Below are positions 45,432-54,171 of a DNA stretch of 64,000 nucleotides, in pieces. The notes beneath the pieces were generated by a model. It did not search any database. It saw nothing but the letters and a program-made list of their open reading frames with translations, and had not been told where the DNA came from. Within the stretch, counting starts at the first letter, position 1. Each line of letters begins with the position of its first letter. Where the stretch lies: the NCBI GenBank assembly GCA_947503265.1, contig CANNDC010000018.1, forward strand, positions 1 through 64,000. Direction: 5' to 3'. The position numbers and the translations under genes were made by a program. The DNA comes from an uncultured Alteromonadaceae bacterium (lineage in GTDB: Bacteria > Pseudomonadota > Gammaproteobacteria > Enterobacterales > Alteromonadaceae).

Positions 45432-46913
45432 TTAAGACGATAATGTGCGAATCAAGTTCTGGTAGTCTTCTTTTATATCATGACTTTCTTCTTTTAGCTG
45501 CACTATTTTTCGACAAGCATGAAGAACGGTTGTGTGATCTCTTCCACCAAACGCATCACCGATTTCTGGAAGGCTATGATTCGTCAATTCTTTGGATAAC
45601 GCCATGGCCATTTGACGGGGCCTGGCGACACTTCTGCTGCGTCTTTTTGACAAAATATCAGCCATTTTTATCTTGTAATACTCGGCCACCGTTTTTTGAA
45701 TATTATCTATGGTAACCAGCTTTTCTTGTAAGGCTAATAAGTCGCGTAATGCATCTCGAACAAAATCTATTGTAATTGGACGTCCTGTAAAATTTGCATT
45801 CGCGATGACTCTGTTTAAAGCCCCTTCTAATTCTCGTACATTCGAGCGCAAACGTTTAGCGATGAAAAACGCAACTTCATCAGGTAAGTGGATCTTATTT
45901 TCTATCGCTTTGCGCATAAGGATAGCTACACGTGTTTCCAATTCTGGCGGCTCTATTGCTATAGTAAGCCCCCAACCGAATCGCGATTTTAATCTATCCT
46001 CAACACCGTCTATCTCTTTAGGGTAACGATCAGAAGTCAAAATAATCTGCTGATTACCCTCCAGTAACGCGTTGAATGTGTGGAAAAATTCTTCTTGAGA
46101 ACGTTCTTTGTTGGCGAAAAATTGAATGTCATCTATCAGCAAAGCATCTACTGAACGATAGTAGCGTTTAAAAGATTCGATAGCATTATTTTGCAACGCC
46201 TTGACCATGTCTTGTACAAACCGCTCTGAATGCATATACACAACAGTGGCGTCTTTTTTGTTTGCGATTATTCCATTCCCAACTGCGTGCAATAAATGGG
46301 TCTTACCCAAGCCAGTACCGCCATAAATAAATAATGGGTTATACGCCCCACCTGGATTATTAGCAACCTGTGTCGCAGCTGCTCTTGCTAGCTGGTTTGA
46401 CTTACCTTCTACAAAGTTGTCAAATTTATAGGTTACGTTGATATTACTTTTATGAGAGCTTTGCACACCCTTGTTGTTCTGAGTAACAACCGAGGGATGT
46501 TTATCGCCATTCACTTTTGCTCTGGTAGGTGCTATAGAATTTTCCTGACCTTGATTTGCATTGTCGACTAGAGAAGCAATATGACTGTTTTGTAAAGGGG
46601 ATAAAGATGACGAAGGAAATGAGTTTTGGCTGCTCAGGGTTTGACTAGTTTGGATACTTTGCTGAGCTTGAAGATTCCCAGACCCAACCTCTAATAAAAG
46701 ACTGGGAGAATCATCACCACAAAATTCGTCGAATAACTCAGAAATCTTGTTTCTATATTTATCCTTAACCCAATCTAAAATAAATCTATTTGGAGCAAAA
46801 AGTGTCAATGACTCTTCATTATGAATAACCCTAAGTGGTCTTATCCACATACTAAACTCTTGGGATGACAATTCTTGCTGAAGCCTATCAAGGCATCTAT
46901 TCCATAGAGACAT
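45432..46913 (-). CDS. dnaA: Chromosomal replication initiator DnaA
   Basis: A 493-residue DnaA. Domain I (about 1-90), a Gln/Ser-rich linker (about 90-155), the AAA+ domain with Walker A GGTGLGKTHLLHAV and Walker B LLIDDIQFF, and the C-terminal DNA-binding domain with GGRDHTTVLHACRKI are all intact. It opens oriC and regulates its own gene. First gene of dnaA-dnaN-recF-gyrB; the upstream spacer has a perfect DnaA box. Confidence 0.98.
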   Translation of the reverse strand: MSLWNRCLDRLQQELSSQEFSMWIRPLRVIHNEESLTLFAPNRFILDWVKDKYRNKISELFDEFCGDDSPSLLLEVGSGNLQAQQSIQTSQTLSSQNSFPSSSLSPLQNSHIASLVDNANQGQENSIAPTRAKVNGDKHPSVVTQNNKGVQSSHKSNINVTYKFDNFVEGKSNQLARAAATQVANNPGGAYNPLFIYGGTGLGKTHLLHAVGNGIIANKKDATVVYMHSERFVQDMVKALQNNAIESFKRYYRSVDALLIDDIQFFANKERSQEEFFHTFNALLEGNQQIILTSDRYPKEIDGVEDRLKSRFGWGLTIAIEPPELETRVAILMRKAIENKIHLPDEVAFFIAKRLRSNVRELEGALNRVIANANFTGRPITIDFVRDALRDLLALQEKLVTIDNIQKTVAEYYKIKMADILSKRRSRSVARPRQMAMALSKELTNHSLPEIGDAFGGRDHTTVLHACRKIVQLKEESHDIKEDYQNLIRTLSS

Positions 46914-47474
46914 TTAAATTTTGCCCGCAAAACGACCAACCACGTACAATTGATCGGACGCAGTTACATTAATTAAGGATAATGGTTATTTTCTCAAAAG
47001 TAAGAGATTGACCAAATATTGTTCTTTTTGTCCCCTTATTTGTCGGGGGTTGTGAATTATCTCAAACTCTTTGGGTGAAGTGCAATATTGATCTATGATT
47101 AATTTTAACTAATCGCCTAAAAAAACCATATCCTATTGTTTTTACAATCAATTTACTTAGTTAGTGAATACTACGCTTAGATCTGGTAGCTTTTTTACCG
47201 ACAAAAGTGGTGGATAAAAACGACCAGTAAAAATAACGATTTACACGCATACCAAGTTACTTCTGTGGATAAATATATTGACTTGGCTATTTTATTAACA
47301 ATTCACTTATTTGGCTATTGATAATATAAATTGAAGTATTTACAGATCTTGGTGATAATTCGTTGACAAGGGCGCCTTTGATCTCTAGAATTCAGCGTCC
47401 TTTTTGAGCGCAATCATTTTATAATGTCAATTGGTGTTCATTTTGTTTTAACCCTTACTTATCGAGACTAGGTC
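46914..47474. promoter_or_regulatory. dnaA/rpmH divergent regulatory region with DnaA boxes
   Basis: A perfect DnaA box (TGTGGATAA, minus orientation) lies at 47264-47272 and a one-mismatch box (GGTGGATAA) at 47209-47217. They probably mediate DnaA autoregulation. The region lacks the GATC cluster and AT-rich 13-mers seen at 55200-55580, so it is not the main origin. A dnaA promoter was not placed with confidence. Confidence 0.6.
47363..47391 (+). promoter_or_regulatory. rpmH promoter
   Basis: A consensus -35 TTGACA (47363-47368), a 17-bp spacer and a -10 TAGAAT (47386-47391) on the plus strand, followed by rpmH at 47475. Confidence 0.8.
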
Positions 47475-47609
47475 ATGAAAAGAACATTTCAACCAAGTAA
47501 CTTAAAGCGTAAGCGTTCTCACGGTTTTCGTGCCCGTATGGCGACAAAGAATGGCCGCAAGGTCCTTGCTAATCGTCGTGCTAAAGGCCGTGCTCGTTTG
47601 TCAGCCTAA
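47475..47609 (+). CDS. rpmH: 50S ribosomal protein L34
   Basis: A 44-residue, very basic protein beginning MKRTFQPSNLKRKRSHGFRA and ending in KGRARLSA, the full bacterial L34 sequence. It is the first gene of rpmH-rnpA-yidD-yidC and lies 9 bp before rnpA. Confidence 0.98.
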   Translation: MKRTFQPSNLKRKRSHGFRARMATKNGRKVLANRRAKGRARLSA

Positions 47610-47618
47610 TTTATCAAA

Positions 47619-47987
47619 GTGGGTGAAAATTCGTTTTCAAGGGAGCTAAGACTCTTATCTCCCTCCCACTTTGAGAATGTTTTCCAAAAAGCAATCCCTT
47701 CCGTTTCACCTCAAGTCACCTTATTAGCCAGACATAATTCTCTTGGACATGCTCGCTTGGGTATTACTGTATCCAAAAAACGTGTTCGAAATGCAAGTGA
47801 TCGCAACAGAGTAAAACGTTTAGTAAGGGAAAGCTTTCGACTGAACCAACACAATCTACCCAACACTGATATAGTAGTGGTTGGCAAAACTGGGTTGGAC
47901 AAATTATCTAATCGTGAAATTACACAATTGTTAAGCAGATTATGGAAAAAGCTCACACAACGTTGCGTGCAATCCCAATCTGGTTGA
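47619..47987 (+). CDS. rnpA: Ribonuclease P protein component
   Basis: A 122-residue basic RNase P protein that assists tRNA 5' maturation. The RNR motif region is visible as NASDRNRVKRLVRESFR. The start is GTG (MGENSFSRELRLL). The 3' end overlaps yidD by 46 bp in another frame, as is common in proteobacteria. Confidence 0.96.
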   Translation: MGENSFSRELRLLSPSHFENVFQKAIPSVSPQVTLLARHNSLGHARLGITVSKKRVRNASDRNRVKRLVRESFRLNQHNLPNTDIVVVGKTGLDKLSNREITQLLSRLWKKLTQRCVQSQSG

Positions 47988-48211
47988 TAAGGCAATATCA
48001 AAAATGGCTTTCACCATTGATCGGGCCACGCTGTCGATTCCATCCCACATGCTCTCAATATGGAATCGAAGCAATAAAAATACATGGAATTGCAATTGGT
48101 GGTTGGTTAACCATCAAGCGCGTATTAAAATGCCACCCGCTACATTCTGGGGGCTTTGATTATGTACCCGATAAAAAGTGCGATAAAAAGCACAAAGAAT
48201 GTAATAAATAG
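47942..48211 (+). CDS. yidD: Membrane protein insertion efficiency factor YidD
   Basis: An 89-residue YidD with the family core WLSPLIGPRCRFHPTCSQYGIEAI (conserved Cys residues) and GGWLTIKRVLKCHPLHSGG. An amphipathic inner-membrane-associated factor that helps YidC/Sec insertion. It begins inside rnpA and precedes yidC by 74 bp. Confidence 0.95.
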   Translation: MEKAHTTLRAIPIWLIRQYQKWLSPLIGPRCRFHPTCSQYGIEAIKIHGIAIGGWLTIKRVLKCHPLHSGGFDYVPDKKCDKKHKECNK

Positions 48212-48285
48212 CTTGTAATAAAAAGAATCAGACACACTCTAATGACAGTGTGATTTAAATAACGTTTGCAGTTAAAGAGTAATTT

Positions 48286-49956
48286 ATGGAATCCCAACGC
48301 AGTTTTTTGATAATTGGCTTAGCTTTAGTCAGTTTTCTTTTGTGGCAACAATGGCAAGTCGATTACGGCCCCAAACCAGTTCAGCCCATTCAAACGGAAG
48401 TAACACAAACCCCCACTACTCCAAGTGCAGACGTGCCTTCATCTGTTCCGTCAGCGATTAGTGCTTCTAACTCTGCTGACGTGCCGGTTTCTGAGGCCAC
48501 AGTGACAAAAGAAATCACTTCTGCTTCTGCCCACATTATTAGTGTTAAAACCGATACATTAGATGTACTAATTGACACTCGTGGCGGTGATGTTGTTTCA
48601 GCTAATTTGGTTAAATTTCCAGTTACTCAAGGGTCAGATGATTCATATAGCCTACTAAGACCTGATGCAAGCACTTTGTATATTGCGCAAAGCGGCCTTA
48701 TTGGTCGTGATGCCATAGACACGCCCAGTGGGCGCCCTGCTTACGTTGTTTCGCAAGATGAATTTGTTTTGCAAGGGAACGAATTGATTGTGCCATTAAA
48801 ATGGACTTCTGCCGATGGCATGCAAGTGAGTAAAAACTTTATTTTTAAGCGCGATCATCACGAAGTTATCGTTGAATATGTAATAAACAACCAAAGCGAT
48901 TCCGCAAAACAACTCCTTCAATATGCACAGCTCAAGCAAAGTATTGAAGGCAAGGAAAGCAGTATGTTTATGCCCACTTATCGTGGTGGCGCTTATTCTA
49001 CTCAAGAAGATAAATACACTAAATTTTCATTTGGCGACATGGAAGATGAACGCTTAAATGAAACTACTCTTGGTGGGTGGGCTGGCATGCTTGAACACTA
49101 TTTTGTTTCAGCTTGGGTTCCGCCACAAGACCAAACTAACCAACTTTATAGCAGTGTATTGCAAAATCGCTACGCCGCTATTGGATTCAAAGGTCAAGCG
49201 ATTGAAGTTCCTGCTGGCCAATCAGCTACGATATCTAGCATTTTATATATGGGACCCAAAGACCAAGATGCATTGGCAAACATCGCCCGTGGTCTAGATT
49301 TGACCGTAGACTATGGAATACTTTGGTGGATTTCACAGCCCCTATTTGCATTGTTGGTTATTATTCAAGGCTTTGTAGTCAACTGGGGCTTAGCTATTGT
49401 CATTATTACCATCATAGTTAAAGGCGCCATGTATCCATTGACTAAGAAGCAATATGAATCAATGGCGAAAATGCGCAATCTAGCGCCGAAAATGGCTCAG
49501 CTTAAAGAGCGCTTCGGTGACGATAGGCAAAAGATGTCTCAAGCCATGATGGAAATGTATAAGAAGGAAAAGGTTAATCCTGTTGGTGGTTGTTTCCCTC
49601 TTCTTTTACAAATGCCAATTTTCCTGGCCTTGTATTGGGTATTGTTGGAAAGTGTTGAACTACGCCATGCAGATTTCATTTTCTGGATAACTGACCTATC
49701 TGTAAAAGACCCTTATTTTGTTCTACCTGTGTTGACTGGTTTGAGTATGTTTTTACTACAAAAACTGCAACCCATGACCATTCAAGATCCGATGCAACAA
49801 AAGATTATGCAATGGATGCCGGTCGCGATGAGTTTGTTCTTTTTCATCTTCCCAGCAGGATTAGTATTGTATTGGTTGATCAGCAACGTGATTACCCTCA
49901 TACAAGCGAAAATAATATATAGTTCAATGGAAAAACGTGGTTTAAAATCTAAGTAA
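48286..49956 (+). CDS. yidC: Membrane protein insertase YidC
   Basis: A 556-residue YidC/Oxa1 insertase. TM1 (about 7-21, LIIGLALVSFLLW) is followed by the large periplasmic beta domain (about 60-345) and the conserved five-helix C-terminal core, with GGCFPLLLQMPIFLALYWVL and the ending region GLVLYWLISNVITLIQ. It inserts proteins such as the ATP synthase c subunit, encoded at 61464 here. A hairpin terminator follows at 49981. Confidence 0.97.
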   Translation: MESQRSFLIIGLALVSFLLWQQWQVDYGPKPVQPIQTEVTQTPTTPSADVPSSVPSAISASNSADVPVSEATVTKEITSASAHIISVKTDTLDVLIDTRGGDVVSANLVKFPVTQGSDDSYSLLRPDASTLYIAQSGLIGRDAIDTPSGRPAYVVSQDEFVLQGNELIVPLKWTSADGMQVSKNFIFKRDHHEVIVEYVINNQSDSAKQLLQYAQLKQSIEGKESSMFMPTYRGGAYSTQEDKYTKFSFGDMEDERLNETTLGGWAGMLEHYFVSAWVPPQDQTNQLYSSVLQNRYAAIGFKGQAIEVPAGQSATISSILYMGPKDQDALANIARGLDLTVDYGILWWISQPLFALLVIIQGFVVNWGLAIVIITIIVKGAMYPLTKKQYESMAKMRNLAPKMAQLKERFGDDRQKMSQAMMEMYKKEKVNPVGGCFPLLLQMPIFLALYWVLLESVELRHADFIFWITDLSVKDPYFVLPVLTGLSMFLLQKLQPMTIQDPMQQKIMQWMPVAMSLFFFIFPAGLVLYWLISNVITLIQAKIIYSSMEKRGLKSK

Positions 49957-49980
49957 TTTACACACTAACCCATTTATCTG

Positions 49981-50007
49981 GCCCGCTTAGTGCGGGCTTT
50001 GTTTATT
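49981..50007 (+). terminator. Terminator after yidC
   Basis: GCCCGC (49981-49986) pairs with GCGGGC (49992-49997) around TTAGT, followed by TTTGTTTATT. The stem is strong but the T tract is broken. Confidence 0.7.
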
Positions 50008-50021
50008 CTAGGAGCCAAACA

Positions 50022-50504
50022 ATGCCCTCTTTTGATATCGTCTCTGAAATCGAAATGACTGAAGTAAGAAATGCCGTTGACAATGCCAATCGTGAATTGA
50101 GTACACGATTTGATTTTCGCGGTGTCGACGCGTCTATAGAATACAAGGATGAGAGTGTTTTACTTATAGCTGAAGGTGAATTCCAGCTTCAACAACTTCA
50201 AGACATGCTCAGAAATGCTTGTTCCAAACGCAAATTGGATACATCGGCCATGGAATCTCAAGACCTGGTAAGAAGCGGTAAAACCTACCGTCGTACGATT
50301 ATTTTTAAGCAAGGGATAGAACAAGCCGTCGCGAAGAAAATCGTTAAGCTAATTAAAGATAATAAAATGAAAGTTCAGGCTTCTATTCAAGGTGATCAAC
50401 TCAGAGTCAACGGTAAAAAACGCGATGACCTGCAAGCCGTTATGGCCTTGGTAAAAAACGCCGATTTAGGCCAGCCCTTTCAGTTTAATAATTTCAGAGA
50501 CTAA
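50022..50504 (+). CDS. yajQ: YajQ family nucleotide-binding protein
   Basis: A 160-residue YajQ (UPF0234), starting MPSFDIVSEIEMTEVRNAVDNA. It has the two-ferredoxin-fold repeat typical of the family (RFDFRG near 32, KKRDDLQAVM near the end). Some members bind cyclic di-GMP and act with LysR regulators. AGGAG lies 7 nt before the ATG. It is 2 bp upstream of the mnmE start. Confidence 0.95.
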   Translation: MPSFDIVSEIEMTEVRNAVDNANRELSTRFDFRGVDASIEYKDESVLLIAEGEFQLQQLQDMLRNACSKRKLDTSAMESQDLVRSGKTYRRTIIFKQGIEQAVAKKIVKLIKDNKMKVQASIQGDQLRVNGKKRDDLQAVMALVKNADLGQPFQFNNFRD

Positions 50505-50506
50505 TT

Positions 50507-51874
50507 GTGTTGCAAGACACGGAAACCATAGTTGCACAAGCCACCGCTTCAGGAAAAGGTGGTGTCGGAATAGTACGTGTATCTGGCCCGCTTTCAGAGC
50601 AGGTTGCAGTAGCTCTTCTGGGTAAAAAGCCGTTAGCTAGAAAGGCTGAATATTTGCCATTTTTAGATGTAGATGGACAAGTACTGGATCAAGGAATCGC
50701 CCTGTTTTTCAACAATCCAAATTCCTTTACTGGCGAAGACGTTTTAGAACTTCAAGGTCATGGTGGTCAGGTCATATTAGATCTCATCATTAAGCGTATT
50801 TTGCTTATACCAGGAATACGACTAGCGAGACCGGGCGAGTTCAGTGAAAGAGCCTTTCTCAACGACAAGCTTGATTTAGCACAAGCTGAAGCTATCGCTG
50901 ATTTGATTGATGCGAGTTCAGAACAAGCCGCTAAAAGCGCTATGCGTTCGTTACAAGGCCAATTTTCGTCTTTGATTCATGCTTTGGTTGAAGACGTTAT
51001 CCATTTGCGGATGTATGTAGAAGCAGCGATTGACTTCCCAGACGAAGAAATCGATTTTCTTAGCGATGGTAAAGTCACTAACGATTTAAAACACATTATC
51101 GACCGATTGCTCGAGGTTCAGAAAAAAGCCAAACAAGGGAGTTTGCTTCGAGAAGGTATGCAAGTGGTTATCGCAGGTAAACCAAATGCGGGAAAATCCA
51201 GTTTGCTTAATGCCCTAGCTGGTCGCGAAGCGGCCATAGTGACAGATATCGCAGGTACCACCCGTGACGTGTTAAAGGAGCATATTCATTTGGATGGAAT
51301 GCCTTTACATATTATTGATACTGCTGGGCTAAGAGACAGTTCAGACAAAGTTGAACAAATCGGTATCGAACGGGCGTGGCAAGAGATTAATAATGCCGAC
51401 CGAGTATTGTTTATGGTTGATAGTAGTGACTCAACTGAAAACGAACCTGCTAAAATTTGGCCAGAGTTTGTCGCCAAATTACCTGAACACATTGGCTTGA
51501 CGCTAGTCAGAAATAAAGTTGATCTATCTGGTGAGAACATTGGTTTTGAGCAAGTTGGTAATACTCCCGTTTACCGAATATCAGCAAGTCAAAATAGTGG
51601 TGTAGACGAGTTGGTTGATCATCTCAAAGACTGTATGGGGTTTAGCGCCGCATCTGAGGGACAATTCATTGCCCGCCGTCGACATATAGACGCAATTGAA
51701 AGAGCATCAGCGCACCTTGAAGTGGGGCAGCAGCAACTAAATGATAATTTAGCCGGCGAGTTGCTCGCTGAAGAATTGCGCCTAACACAACAAGCTCTCG
51801 ACGAGATCACTGGAGAGTTTAGTTCTGATGATCTACTCGGACGCATATTTTCATCATTTTGTATTGGAAAATAA
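50507..51874 (+). CDS. mnmE: tRNA uridine-5-carboxymethylaminomethyl GTPase MnmE
   Basis: A 455-residue GTPase that, with MnmG, modifies wobble U34 of tRNAs. The N-terminal tetrahydrofolate-binding domain, a helical domain and an inserted G domain are present (GKPNAGKSSLLNALAG, G3 DTAGLRD, NKVD). The C-terminal CIGK motif with the catalytic Cys is intact. Start GTG. Its partner mnmG is at 55671. Confidence 0.97.
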   Translation: MLQDTETIVAQATASGKGGVGIVRVSGPLSEQVAVALLGKKPLARKAEYLPFLDVDGQVLDQGIALFFNNPNSFTGEDVLELQGHGGQVILDLIIKRILLIPGIRLARPGEFSERAFLNDKLDLAQAEAIADLIDASSEQAAKSAMRSLQGQFSSLIHALVEDVIHLRMYVEAAIDFPDEEIDFLSDGKVTNDLKHIIDRLLEVQKKAKQGSLLREGMQVVIAGKPNAGKSSLLNALAGREAAIVTDIAGTTRDVLKEHIHLDGMPLHIIDTAGLRDSSDKVEQIGIERAWQEINNADRVLFMVDSSDSTENEPAKIWPEFVAKLPEHIGLTLVRNKVDLSGENIGFEQVGNTPVYRISASQNSGVDELVDHLKDCMGFSAASEGQFIARRRHIDAIERASAHLEVGQQQLNDNLAGELLAEELRLTQQALDEITGEFSSDDLLGRIFSSFCIGK

Positions 51875-51886
51875 TAGGAAGGGAAA

Positions 51887-52342
51887 GTGGCACATTTCAA
51901 TATTATTGTTGGTAGCGTTCTTGGTGCCAGCGAATACGTGGCAGACGCTTTGAAAGAATGTTTGGAACATAAAAAGCACAGTGCTGCCATTTTCTTGGAG
52001 CCAGAATTTACTGAAATACACGCCGCCAAAAGTGATGTGTGGATTATTTGCAGTTCTACCCATGGTGCAGGTGAGCTACCTGACAATATTCAGGCTTTTG
52101 CCGAAGCACTAAAAAACGCCAAATTAACGGATGTAAAATTTATCGTCGTTGGATTGGGTGACAGCAGCTATGACACCTATTGCAATGGTGCAATGATCCT
52201 AGAAGATTTAATGAAAGAGACTGGCGCTACTATGATAGCTAAGCCTATTCATATTGATGTTCTTAACCATCCAATTCCTGAAGACACTGCTGTAGAATGG
52301 TTAGAAAATCTGATTTCAAACGATTTATCTGAACTTGCTTAA
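51887..52342 (+). CDS. mioC: Flavodoxin-like protein MioC
   Basis: A 151-residue FMN-binding flavodoxin of the MioC type. The phosphate loop IIVGSVLGASEYVAD (first ~20 residues), the STHGAGELPDN isoalloxazine loop and VGLGDSSYDTYC are visible. It is 12 bp after mnmE. In E. coli mioC borders oriC; here dnaT, dnaC and two more genes lie between mioC and oriC. Confidence 0.9.
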   Translation: MAHFNIIVGSVLGASEYVADALKECLEHKKHSAAIFLEPEFTEIHAAKSDVWIICSSTHGAGELPDNIQAFAEALKNAKLTDVKFIVVGLGDSSYDTYCNGAMILEDLMKETGATMIAKPIHIDVLNHPIPEDTAVEWLENLISNDLSELA

Positions 52343-52357
52343 CAGTTAGGACATAGC

Positions 52358-53026
52358 GTGAATCCATCGGAATATGAAGCTTTAAGTCAACGTATTAGCA
52401 ATGATGCGAGAGTGCTCTATTTACTCGGATTAAAACCTAACACAGATGAAAAAACAGGTGTCACGGACAAGCTTAACTACAAAAACTTATTGATTTTACT
52501 CAATGGGAATCATCCGGAAAACGGCGAAAAACCTTTTTCATTGGGAAGACAAATCAATGGGTTAATTAAGGAGCTGATTTCATTCAATTTGGTCAAAGTT
52601 GCTGATAACGTTTCTTTAAACAAGAGTTTTAATGGTCAAACACTGCTTCTTCCACTGTGCAAAGTTAAACAAGACGACTACCCTGCTCTTCATTTACAAT
52701 GGCAAAAAATGCACATTGATTGGCTGCCGAATGACATCTTATTTGATGACTTGGCTTCATTGATTGGTATTATAGATAAAAGCTACACAGAAACTGAGTT
52801 AGGTGAATTTATTGCATACTGGTTAGGACGACCTGAAAAGCAATTTAGCCAGTTTCAATGGACACAAAAATTCGTGTTTCAAATAAAGCAAAAACGTGTT
52901 GCCAGCGGTGTAAAACCAGCGAAGAAAGTGGGCAATCAATGGGTAACACCAAAGGCCGGTGTTGAAGCGGATGACAACGCCAAGCAATTGGTCGCTAAAT
53001 ATAAACCAGTATCGAATAAAAAATAA
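52358..53026 (+). CDS. dnaT: DnaT-like primosomal protein
   Basis: A 222-residue protein. The central-to-C-terminal part (about 140-185: YTETELGEFIAYWLGRPEKQ, FSQFQWTQKFVFQI) matches the single-stranded-DNA-binding DnaT C-terminal domain. The N-terminal ~100 residues contain a winged-helix-like segment. Start GTG with TAGGA upstream. It precedes a DnaC-type helicase loader by 12 bp, so the pair would act in DnaB loading at replication restart or initiation. N-terminal similarity is weak, so DnaT-like is the safe call. Confidence 0.75.
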   Translation: MNPSEYEALSQRISNDARVLYLLGLKPNTDEKTGVTDKLNYKNLLILLNGNHPENGEKPFSLGRQINGLIKELISFNLVKVADNVSLNKSFNGQTLLLPLCKVKQDDYPALHLQWQKMHIDWLPNDILFDDLASLIGIIDKSYTETELGEFIAYWLGRPEKQFSQFQWTQKFVFQIKQKRVASGVKPAKKVGNQWVTPKAGVEADDNAKQLVAKYKPVSNKK

Positions 53027-53038
53027 GACATCATCATT

Positions 53039-53872
53039 GTGGACAGTATAAAAAGTAAAATCGAAAGTTTAGCTAAGAGTCTGGGTGTAAAAGACGCCGG
53101 CAATGATAGCAATGCACAAGATGACATAGCAGAATATCAAGCAATGCGAGCTAAATTCCAAATTCAAGCTAACCAAGATGTGCAAAAACTTCAGCAAGAA
53201 ACAAAAAAGCGACGGATTATGGACATTCACGGCCGTTCAGACTTGAATCCTAAGTGGACGTTTAACAGTCTTATCGAAGACAGCGAAGATGTAAAAGAAG
53301 CCGTCAGTATTGCCCAATCCTTTATCGCCGCTCACAACGATCAGAATTGGCGAAAAAGCGGTTCTCATATGATGATTTTTTACGGCGATTATGGCCGTGG
53401 AAAATCCCATATTGCTGGGGCTATCGCTCATCAACTAATAGAACAATTTGAAATAACCGTTCTTTACCGACAACTGTCTAGTTTGTTAGAAATGCGGTTC
53501 TTCTCTTATGATTACAATGCCACTGACAATGTCGCCGAACAGTTTAGAGAAATTCAAAAAGAACTATTGGATGTCGACTTACTGATATTGGATGAAGTGT
53601 GTGTAAACGAAACCATGCTGAAGAAAAACACTCAAAGCTGGCTTGGAAATCTGCTCAGACAGCGATTGGTTAATAATAAAAACTGCATCATGATTACAAA
53701 TCACAATTTGGCAGAATTAGAAACTGCTCTAGGCCGTTATTGTTTTGAGTCCATGAAAGAATACGATACCTATAAGGTAAAATTTTCAGGCCCTAGCCGC
53801 AGAAAAGAAATTACTCCCCCTACTCCCGAGGCCACTACGGCTTCTAAGTACCAACCTAACCAGGTTAAATGA
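53039..53872 (+). CDS. dnaC: DnaC-type replicative helicase loader
   Basis: A 277-residue AAA+ ATPase of the DnaC family. N-terminal helical DnaB-interacting part (about 1-65), Walker A GDYGRGKS (about 116-123), Walker B LLILDEV (about 177-183) and sensor-I-type MITNHNL. It loads the DnaB helicase. Start GTG. It is cotranscribed with the dnaT-like gene and convergent with the small ORF at 53878. Confidence 0.87.
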   Translation: MDSIKSKIESLAKSLGVKDAGNDSNAQDDIAEYQAMRAKFQIQANQDVQKLQQETKKRRIMDIHGRSDLNPKWTFNSLIEDSEDVKEAVSIAQSFIAAHNDQNWRKSGSHMMIFYGDYGRGKSHIAGAIAHQLIEQFEITVLYRQLSSLLEMRFFSYDYNATDNVAEQFREIQKELLDVDLLILDEVCVNETMLKKNTQSWLGNLLRQRLVNNKNCIMITNHNLAELETALGRYCFESMKEYDTYKVKFSGPSRRKEITPPTPEATTASKYQPNQVK

Positions 53873-53877
53873 CTCCT

Positions 53878-54054
53878 TCAATACAGTATTAGCGCTAGCA
53901 GTATCAAATTAGCGATAAACAAAACTCCGCTGACTACTTTCCAAAACTGCAGTGGACTAGGTTCCATCAAGGGTGCATTTTTCACTGCATTGAGGTGAGC
54001 CTCGCTAGGCTGCAATAAATCCACTAGAAATACCGAGTAGGCTTGAAATCGCAT
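53878..54054 (-). CDS. Small predicted single-pass membrane protein (58 aa)
   Basis: An ATG-started frame of 58 codons whose last ~24 residues form a hydrophobic helix (VVSGVLFIANLILLALILY). It is preceded by a polar stretch (LLQPSEAHLNAVKNAPLMEP, PSPLQFWK) that looks genuinely coding. No Shine-Dalgarno is obvious. The stop is 6 bp from the dnaC stop, tail to tail. The family is not recognised; it resembles the small one-helix hypothetical proteins of marine gammaproteobacteria. Confidence 0.45.
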   Translation of the reverse strand: MRFQAYSVFLVDLLQPSEAHLNAVKNAPLMEPSPLQFWKVVSGVLFIANLILLALILY

Positions 54055-54171
54055 TCTAGGATTAGATGCAACGGTTTCTCAATGGCGTTGAATAAACATT
54101 TTTTCTTGTCTTTAAACCTTTTTAGTTTTCTCTGCGACTCATATATCAACACAACAAAATTGAGAAAAATT

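Noticed and set aside
46914..47474. dnaA/rpmH spacer as the replication origin
   Set aside because: Only one perfect DnaA box, few GATC sites and no 13-mer array; the mnmG-side region has all oriC features.
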